From positions 7,919,501-7,983,500 of the forward strand of contig NC_090287.1 in NCBI RefSeq assembly GCF_037392515.1: DNA of 64,000 bases, read 5' to 3'. Each line of letters opens with the position of its first letter. Positions within the stretch are counted from its first letter, which is position 1. A program made the position numbers and the translations under genes. Below, one piece after another: positions 57,567-64,000 of this stretch. The DNA is from Haliotis asinina (lineage: Eukaryota > Mollusca > Gastropoda > Lepetellida > Haliotidae). A model generated the notes under the pieces. It was not told the origin of the DNA. It ran no database searches and saw only the letters and a program-made list of their open reading frames with translations.

Positions 57567-57739
57567 ACACGAATGTCAAATGACCTACACCTACACTAGT
57601 GACAGGTCATGGTAACTTGTCAAAACGTCACTCGATGCAATCCAGTGATCAGATCGTACAATAAATTGCATTAAACACATCAGGAAACACTTTTACTGTG
57701 TCCTGTTGCAATAAAATGTTTGCAAAGATAATTTATACT

Positions 57740-58031
57740 ACTATGGAGCAATAACACTCCGAACTAATTTGCAATGGACAGTTTGGGACAAATCCTGAAG
57801 AACACTGGTAAAAAACATCCATAATAATGATCCTTTAAACTTCCACAACATTGTACAACCTCAGTTTGTAATCTAACGTACCACAGCAAATAGAAATTAC
57901 ATGTCACAAAAATAGGGGACGATATTACCACATTACGACGGAGCACACAATTTGTAAGGAATCATCCCAATAAAAGTTACGAAATGTTATGGCAATGGTA
58001 CAATGATACTTTTTAAGTGATTATGAATACT
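57740..58031 (+). repeat. dispersed repeat part B, copy 2
   Basis: Partner of 48451-48770. It lies between the Gypsy LTR and the DIRS element; in the other location it abuts the broken zinc-finger ORF. Confidence 0.85.
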
Positions 58032-58988
58032 TGTCTAGCGTTCAAGAGCAAAATAATTACATCTAACGTATATAATTTTCAAGATGTAGCGTTCAGCATG
58101 GCAGATTCTTAGGAATGTCAGTAATGAATATTACAATATGTAGACCTTTATAAATCTTAAGATAATATGAAGCTGACAAACATCCCCTAGGTGCTGCATG
58201 TATCCCAGTGAAAGACTACACAACACAAATGTATGGATGACCATGAGCGTGGTGTGGATGGCGCTGACAGGACCAGATATATATTTTAGCTGTTAGCAGC
58301 CCTCTACCGTGTACAAGCGGACGGGCAGAGCATAGGCGTGTACTTCCTCCAACGGAGACAGTAGGCAGGAAAGGCAGGCTATTAAGGCATTGGACACTTT
58401 TGTACTTCCTCCCCCGGAGACAGCAGTCAGGAAGGTTTAGGCTGCCACTGTAAAAGCTGAAGACAAGTATCCCCCTTTTTAAGCCAATTTGGAGTTTAGT
58501 CCCGTCGGAACCATGCCAACAGGCCCGCACGTTGCCCAGTGATGGGCCGCAAGCGGGTCTGCCATCCACAGCAAGTTAGTAGGGGAGCAAGGGGTAGGAC
58601 GGGACAGAGGTTTTAATTACTATGTAGGGCTGCCAAAATCGCCCGATGATGGGCATCCATGCCCATCTTAGATAAGTGGACCCCCATCCACATAGTGAGC
58701 GGGATCAGGTGTGTACGCCACCACCGTGCCGCCCCTTGACAACGTTGTTGATCTGCCAGTTGAGCGTTTTCCTTTTCAGCTCGAGAGTGTGGATATCTAT
58801 AGCTCCGCACCACTCGAGCTGAGGCAGTGCAGGTGAATGTAAAGCAAATCTACGTATCGTCGTACAGAACTTTGGTGGGGATCTCACACAGGCCTTTAGC
58901 TGAGAGGTGAATCAAAAGAAAATTACCTGGTGTTGTTGTAGCCTCGCATGTAGCTGGAACCAATCACCCATAATTACCACAATTAGAT

Positions 58989-59663
58989 TCATGTGTTTAG
59001 CTGAGGAATACGGATATAAGGCTGGTAGGCATTAGATTTCCAGCGACCAAATTCCTGACTCTGCACTGCTGGAATTGCTTGTATCACTGCTGCGGTTGCT
59101 GCACCTATCCGAAATGAATTAGAAGAGTAAAGGTTCGTGGTGGTGGGTTCGTTTGCCTCCGTTAGTGTCTTCCTGAGCACTGCTTGAAACTGAAATCTTG
59201 TTAAAGGAGCTGAATTAATATGGATAAGGAAATACCCGTCAGTATGCGGACACACTGCACATGTTGGTCTGTTTTGGAGGCCCGTATAATCACCCCGTAG
59301 CGGGATTGATAACTAGCAAAAGAAATGTCATTCAGCAACAATGTTTGCTGTGATGCATCGCTGATGGAACCAGAGACTACCTCACCCTGAAAAAAAAAAC
59401 AACTATGTTAACAGGTACACCACTGAAAAGAGAGAAGCTTCATAAGATGATTTACATACCGTGGGGAGGAGTTGCACAATGCGAGTTAGCTGATCCAGTG
59501 TGATCGGCTGACGTGTGTCTGGCTGCCTGGATCCTCTTGCCATCCCTGCAATTGCTTTTTGCACTAGAAAGTGGTTACTCAAGCACTGCAAGGAATTGAG
59601 CCTATGAGCTCCAAAAACGTCATGTCTTTCACCCAGCCGTTTTGTATCCATAGGTCTGGCCAC
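58989..59663 (-). pseudogene. DIRS tyrosine recombinase
   Basis: The N-terminal part (59663-59403) has RQPITLDQLTRIVQLLP. A frameshifted middle has SASYQSR-like and RASKTDQH blocks near 59300. The C-terminal part has SSNSFRIGAATAA, then FGRWKSNAYQPYIR. The box II arginine and the final tyrosine are present. The histidine of the usual HSFR box is N here, which should impair catalysis. Confidence 0.85.
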
Positions 59664-59914
59664 CTGGCATTAGCCCAATGACCTTGGAAATATGCACCCC
59701 AGCCGTGAGTGCCAGCTGCATCTGTATAAAGCTGAAGAATCAGGCGGGTAACCCAACCCTGCTCCAAAAATAGGATTGTGCCTTTGTGCCTTGCTAGGAA
59801 CTGAAGCCACAGGTATAGGTCTTGGTGCATATCTGCCGGCACCCGAATCCTGTGGTGTAGCTTGCATGCCTGTCTTTGTGCAGCAATGAGACGCCGCAAG
59901 AATGGACGACCCAA
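59579..59914 (-). pseudogene. DIRS RNase H domain
   Basis: LYLWLQFLARHKG, then LQLYTDAAGTHGWGAYFQGHW (first catalytic D in YTDAAG), then TFLELIG (catalytic E). One open frame of 111 codons that runs into a frame change before the recombinase. Confidence 0.85.
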
Positions 59915-59936
59915 AGGAATGGCTCTGTATACAAAG

Positions 59937-60617
59937 TTAAGCTTGCCTACTATTGATTGCAGCGAATGCAGTGTGACTTTTTTGGATGTTGCGTCTACCA
60001 GCTGCGAAAGCTGATGGACCAGTTTGTGCTATCTTGTCCAGGGGTAACCTGATTTCACTCTTAACCGTGTCTATGGTAAGGCCCAGGAATGTGAGACAAG
60101 TTGCGGTTTGACTGGTCTTCGGTGAGCGATCGGTACACCCAGCTGCTCCACAATTTGCAAAGAGGTGTTGAGCATATTTCAGCAACTACATAAGTCCACT
60201 GCTGCTGGTTTAAAATCATTCAGATAGTGGGCGAGAGCCTAGTTGCGAGTAGCGGCCCTGATAACCCATTCAATAAAAGTATATAGCACAGGAAATGGAA
60301 CAGCCAGGGGAGAGACATTTTTCAATGTACAATTTCCCCTGAAACTTAATGCCGAGTAGCTGTACAGGTAAGAGACGAAAGGCTGATTTGATGTCAAATT
60401 TCGACATGTAAGCACCCTTACCCAAACTTTGGATCATGGCTACTGCCTGATCGAAACAGATGTACTGCACTGTACATGCTTCCTGTGGTATATAACCATT
60501 GACTGATGCGCCCTGGGGATGTGAAAGATGATGGATGAGGCGGAAGGCAGCCTCCCCATGAACTGAAACAGTTTTCTTAGGCACCAAGCCGATGAGGGAC
60601 ACTGTAAGGGAGGGCAA
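59937..60617 (-). pseudogene. DIRS reverse transcriptase
   Basis: IGLVPKKTVSVHGEAAFRLI, then HHLSHPQGASVNGYI, FDQAVAMIQSLGKGAYMSK and FDIKSAFRLLPV (first catalytic D). The catalytic box is YLND (60216-60227) in place of YLDD, and a stop and frameshifts flank it. TCLTFLGLTIDTVKSEIRLP is the connection toward RNase H. Confidence 0.85.
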
Positions 60618-61017
60618 CGGTCTGTTCAGAAATGGGCCTGCAACTCAACCCAACTGAATTTCTTTTTGCAGCTTTTGTTTCACGATTAGTGGCTTTCCCT
60701 AGCAGATTTAAGATTTCCGGTATCCCTAGCGACCCGCGGCCTTGAATAGTTTAAACTAAAACCCTTCCTGACACCTTGCTGTGGTAACTGAGCTGCTGCT
60801 GGGTTGCACAACCTTTCTGGCCCCAACCACTGTTCCATGACTGAAATATTAATTGGACTTTGAGCCATGTGGAGGAGCTCTGCTTGGGGTTATGGGTTGA
60901 CGCTTGATGGATTGTATGGGGACTGTGATCCTCCTGACACGAAAACAAGACGTGGCGCCATGTCCCCCTATGTTACATGCTGAGCACCCGAGTGCATAAC
61001 AGCACATCTGACCCCTA

Positions 61018-61972
61018 TCACAAGCTATCGACCCCTATCGAAGTTAAAACTCCGGTAGACATTCGTTGCTGTGTGTAGTTAGAAGGCCTAGCTGGGTACG
61101 AAAATGCTTGTTGTTGTTTTTTTTGGATGGGGAGCATTAACTGCAGACACAGCTGTTCGTCTGTGGCACTCCATGATCGAGATGGATCCCTTTCCATTTT
61201 CTGTGGGAACTGTACATCGTACTGAGACCAGCAGTGACCGCCATATCGGGCTGCGGCACCGCGGATCGTCTCCATGTACGATAGCATTTGTTGTATTTTG
61301 TTGATGTCACTCTGACGCTCCTTTACCACGCTCATATAAATCAAGAGCGCAGATGTCCAGGACCAAATGGTTAGTTGACGGGTAGACTGCTGCTTGGGTT
61401 TGAATACTACTTGCCCTGAGGCATCCAGTTCTATTATAAAGTTGGGACTCTCCTGCGCTGCCTGATTCTCAGATGGCAACAGGAATCTCATGTCTATGAA
61501 TTCCCCTATTCTTTTTTTCTCTCAAGGCCTGCTTAACATGAAACTTATAGTCTCCGCCCTGAAGTCAAGTTGGTTAGTCAGTGCCTCTGCACTAATCAGG
61601 GTGCCCGGGTTAGTTAAATGTTGCCCTTGTGCTACTTGTAGTAGCTGCAAATCAACATCAGGCGTGTTACAATTTGTCATCAACACTTCTCGCTAAATAT
61701 TAATATTTTCAAAGGGAGGCCTACCTTTTTTGGAAGATGAAGGAGCCATCGGGGTGGTGAAACTTTGCTCCAGCTGGGGTGTCGTGTCGGTGCTACTGAT
61801 TCCAAGGGGGGCCTCCCGTGGTGTGATCTCAGGTGTTGAAGGCTGTTTGGCCTTGGGGCGGCGCCCCCGGAGACAACACCAGAAACGCGAGCCCACTTTG
61901 CCTGCTTCCTAACTGTTTTAGGGCTCCCCTAACAACGGCGTGGTTGGCAGCTGCTTTACGCTTCTGAGGCAT
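61018..61972 (-). pseudogene. DIRS gag-like ORF
   Basis: ATG at 61972 gives a basic start MPQKRKAAANHAVVRGAL. The frame shifts near 61910 to a P/S/T-rich stretch (RPKAKQPSTPEITPREAPLG). A stop at about 61690 precedes a further frame (61491-61018) with FIIELDASGQVVF, VKERQSDINKIQQML and a glutamine-rich end. Position and composition fit gag; no zinc knuckle seen. Confidence 0.6.
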
Positions 61973-63300
61973 GTCGGTTGTCAGCGAAAGAAAGTTGCAA
62001 AATTCGTTAAATCAAAGAAAAATGTGAGAATAAAGCGTGTCAAGCGAAAGAAGATATTAATTAGATATGAAGTTAAGTCAGAATTTTTACGATGTGGTGA
62101 AATTTAAGCGAGAATCAGAAAAACATTTGAGCTGGAGCAAAATGGAATACTTTACGAAAGAGCATGCAGCATAGATGTGAAACGGACGTGACGTATAGCT
62201 GCGGATGTGACATGAACGGAAGTGACGTAGGTAGTATTATGGAATGCGGAAGTAATACACTGCTGTGTGCGTTGCTACACTGGATATTTGTTGCGAGCTA
62301 AGTGCATAGAGTTATGTGAAGGAATCGAAAATGCATCCTATGACCAACTTATTGAAATACGCCACCCTGCTAACCTTTGACTGGGACAGACTATTTAATT
62401 AAATCTACTGCACAGCATGTTAACTGCGATGTTGCCTCGGAGTTTATTCCAATGACATCGCGCGCTGATGAAGTGTTAGAACTCTGCGAATGTCTTGTAA
62501 ATGCTGCCTATAAACCAATTTAGCGAAGTAATGCTGAATGTCAAACGCAAACGTCACGTGATCCATAAATGTATAAAACTGATTGTATAGTACTCTTGGT
62601 CATGATGCCTTTATACTGTATAATTTCTGTGTTCTGTTCTGGTTTACAGATCACAGTAGTCACACCTTTGAATGGTTAAATGAGTTAAGTCTTTCGAATC
62701 GCTTGTACTAAACCTCACCAGCGGCAGAGAATGAAGTATTTATCGGCAGCCATGACATCTAGCTGTACGACAGTATTTTCCTAGGTGAAAATCACTCGGA
62801 ACTTGAAACAGTCTCAGAATGGGAAGCAACAGTATCAGAATACTCAAACCTCTCACCCGTGCACTAATCAGCTGAAAGAATAAATGAACACTTCCTTAAT
62901 GACCCCCAAGGTACAACGTTGAAAGGATTCATTTGAAAGGGTCATATTTATCTTACAGCAAGTAAACGTCGATGAAAAGAAACGATAAAAATGCACGATT
63001 TTCAAACTTGAAGAGCGCATTTTGCGAAATGAATAAATGGAATTGTAAGGATGTTTGCACGAATACGAAAATGGAAACAAAAGTGTTGCCTCGGCCGTGA
63101 GATGCAATATATTATTTACTCACAAAGTGGAAACGACTATTTTAGATAAACAGTCTTCAGGCTCTGGCACACATTGATATTTTCTTTTCTTTCTTTCCTA
63201 TTTTTTCTTTTTTTTTCTTTTTTTCGTTTGTTTTCGTTGTTGTTGTTGTTTAAATCAACAGTCATTTGCATGATATATATCCGTCCACTGACAACAACAA
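61973..63300. other. 5' flank of the DIRS element; T-rich tract
   Basis: No gene. 62160-62240 has gacgtgacgt-like repeats (ggacgtgacgtat and ggaagtgacgtag). 63182-63250 is a T-rich low-complexity tract ending in (gtt)n. Confidence 0.45.
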
Positions 63301-63311
63301 TTAACTCTCCA

Positions 63312-63515
63312 TAAAAGATGACTGCTTGTCGTTAGAGGATCGTGTGGTCAGGCTCGCTGACTTGGTTGACATGTCATCGGTTTCCACTTGTACAGATCGA
63401 TGCCCATGTTGTTGATCACTGGAATGTCTGGTCCACACTCGATTATTCACTTACCACTGCCATATAGCTGGAATATTGCTGAGTGCGGCGTAAGACTAAG
63501 CTCACTCACACACTC
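63312..63515 (+). repeat. SINE copy, 5' truncated
   Basis: Starts at aagatgactgcttgtcg, with a 15-bp deletion at the aggcgactaacgggatcgg block. Complete 3' half, with gctggaatattgctgagtg and a cactcacacactc tail. Confidence 0.85.
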
Positions 63516-63529
63516 AACATTTAAACCCA

Positions 63530-63990
63530 TTTTTTCTCTAGGTGGCATCTGCCTCTTCTCGTCACTAATCGGCCACATTAGGTCAGTGTTAGGTCCATGG
63601 CCTGGAAGGTTTAAATCGTGACTCTTCGGGAAAACCGTAACATACATTTTAGCCTTCCAGGGACATCAGAAAATAAATGTTAGCCTTCCCGGTACGATAC
63701 CCTATGTTATTATACTTGGAGAGAGATTTATGGCGCGTTCAATTTGTGTTGTTTTTAAGAAAGCTTTCATCCCTGTTGCGTGTCTATGTCATCAAGCAAA
63801 CACATTTCAAAAGTGAGCAGTCTGGCAAGATTGGTGAGTTTAAGAGCTTAGCTTATGTTTAAAATATTTACAAGTCTATTATAAGCTGCTTCCACACCGA
63901 CCAGGACAGGTATGGTGTTTCTGTTGATGTCATATATCGGATCGGTGAGCCCACACTTCCATGAACTGTAGATCGCCAATATGGTTTCAA
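63530..63990 (+). repeat. dispersed repeat, partner of 34210-34640
   Basis: See 34210-34640. It begins just after the SINE tail and continues to the window edge. Confidence 0.75.
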
Positions 63991-64000
63991 AACATGAGAT

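Larger units (their letters stand above)
58216..61972 (-). mobile_element. DIRS-like tyrosine-recombinase retrotransposon
   Basis: Minus-strand order: gag-like ORF, reverse transcriptase, RNase H, tyrosine recombinase, then about 750 bp of 3' region. No integrase or protease, as expected for DIRS-type elements. Every domain carries frameshifts or stops. Inverted terminal repeats and the internal complementary region could not be located by eye, so the ends are approximate. A roughly 62-bp duplication is seen at 58333-58440 (tacttcctcc followed by ggagacag twice). Confidence 0.85.

Overview
This window is eukaryotic, intron-bearing and dense in repeats. It is most likely from a marine gastropod, and I would guess abalone (Haliotis). 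The guess rests on at least sixteen copies or fragments of a tRNA-derived SINE whose 3' end reads as a gctggaatattgctgagtg core followed by a (actc)n tail, a type I remember from abalone DNA. It also rests on long GT/GA microsatellites, genes with small exons and large introns, and the mix of Tc1, DIRS, Gypsy and Crypton-like remnants. Species assignment is from memory and was not checked by search.

The only host genes I can support form one family on the + strand. Each has a signal peptide and a PAN/apple-like cysteine module in exon 1, a short four-cysteine EGF-like module in exon 2, and a C-terminal fibrinogen-related domain (FReD) in exon 3. Gene 1 is 7519-18679, with coding exons 7519-7830, 13425-13521 and 18024-18679, giving about 354 aa. 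Gene 2 is 26292-31292, with exons 26292-26597, 27623-27725 and 30643-31292, giving about 352 aa. Intron phases are the same in both (0, then 1). A third, promoter-plus-exon-1 copy at 35798-36115 is about 90% identical to gene 2 exon 1 by eye. It has lost 4 bases at the splice donor and has no EGF or FReD exon downstream in the window. The family looks like secreted FReD lectins of the kind used in invertebrate immunity or recognition; that role is inferred.

The remainder is mobile DNA and its debris. 1-7500: SINE pieces, small hairpins, a short inverted-repeat element. 8-17 kb (introns of gene 1): a decayed Tc1-like transposase, a 0.5-kb MITE, microsatellites, SINEs. 19-25 kb: SINEs and the 3' end of a LINE with an internal tandem duplication. 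31-40 kb: a 1.65-kb terminal-inverted-repeat element just after gene 2, a near-perfect 80-bp palindrome, a second copy of the MITE, a 30-bp minisatellite after exon copy 3, and a three-level nest in which a SINE sits inside a foldback element that sits inside a Tc1 transposon. 44-46 kb: a decayed Crypton/QRICH1-type tyrosine-recombinase gene. 48.7-50.4 kb: a broken C2H2-containing ORF of unknown family. 50.7-51.8 kb: a THAP-like N-terminus and a roughly 390-bp tandem repeat. 53.7-57.1 kb (- strand): a truncated Ty3/Gypsy element with one LTR. 58.2-62.0 kb (- strand): a DIRS-like element with gag, RT, RNase H and tyrosine recombinase, all damaged.

I saw no bacterial operons, CRISPR arrays, rRNA or convincing functional tRNA genes. 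All coordinates of repeats are by eye and may be off by a few bases; identities are visual estimates.
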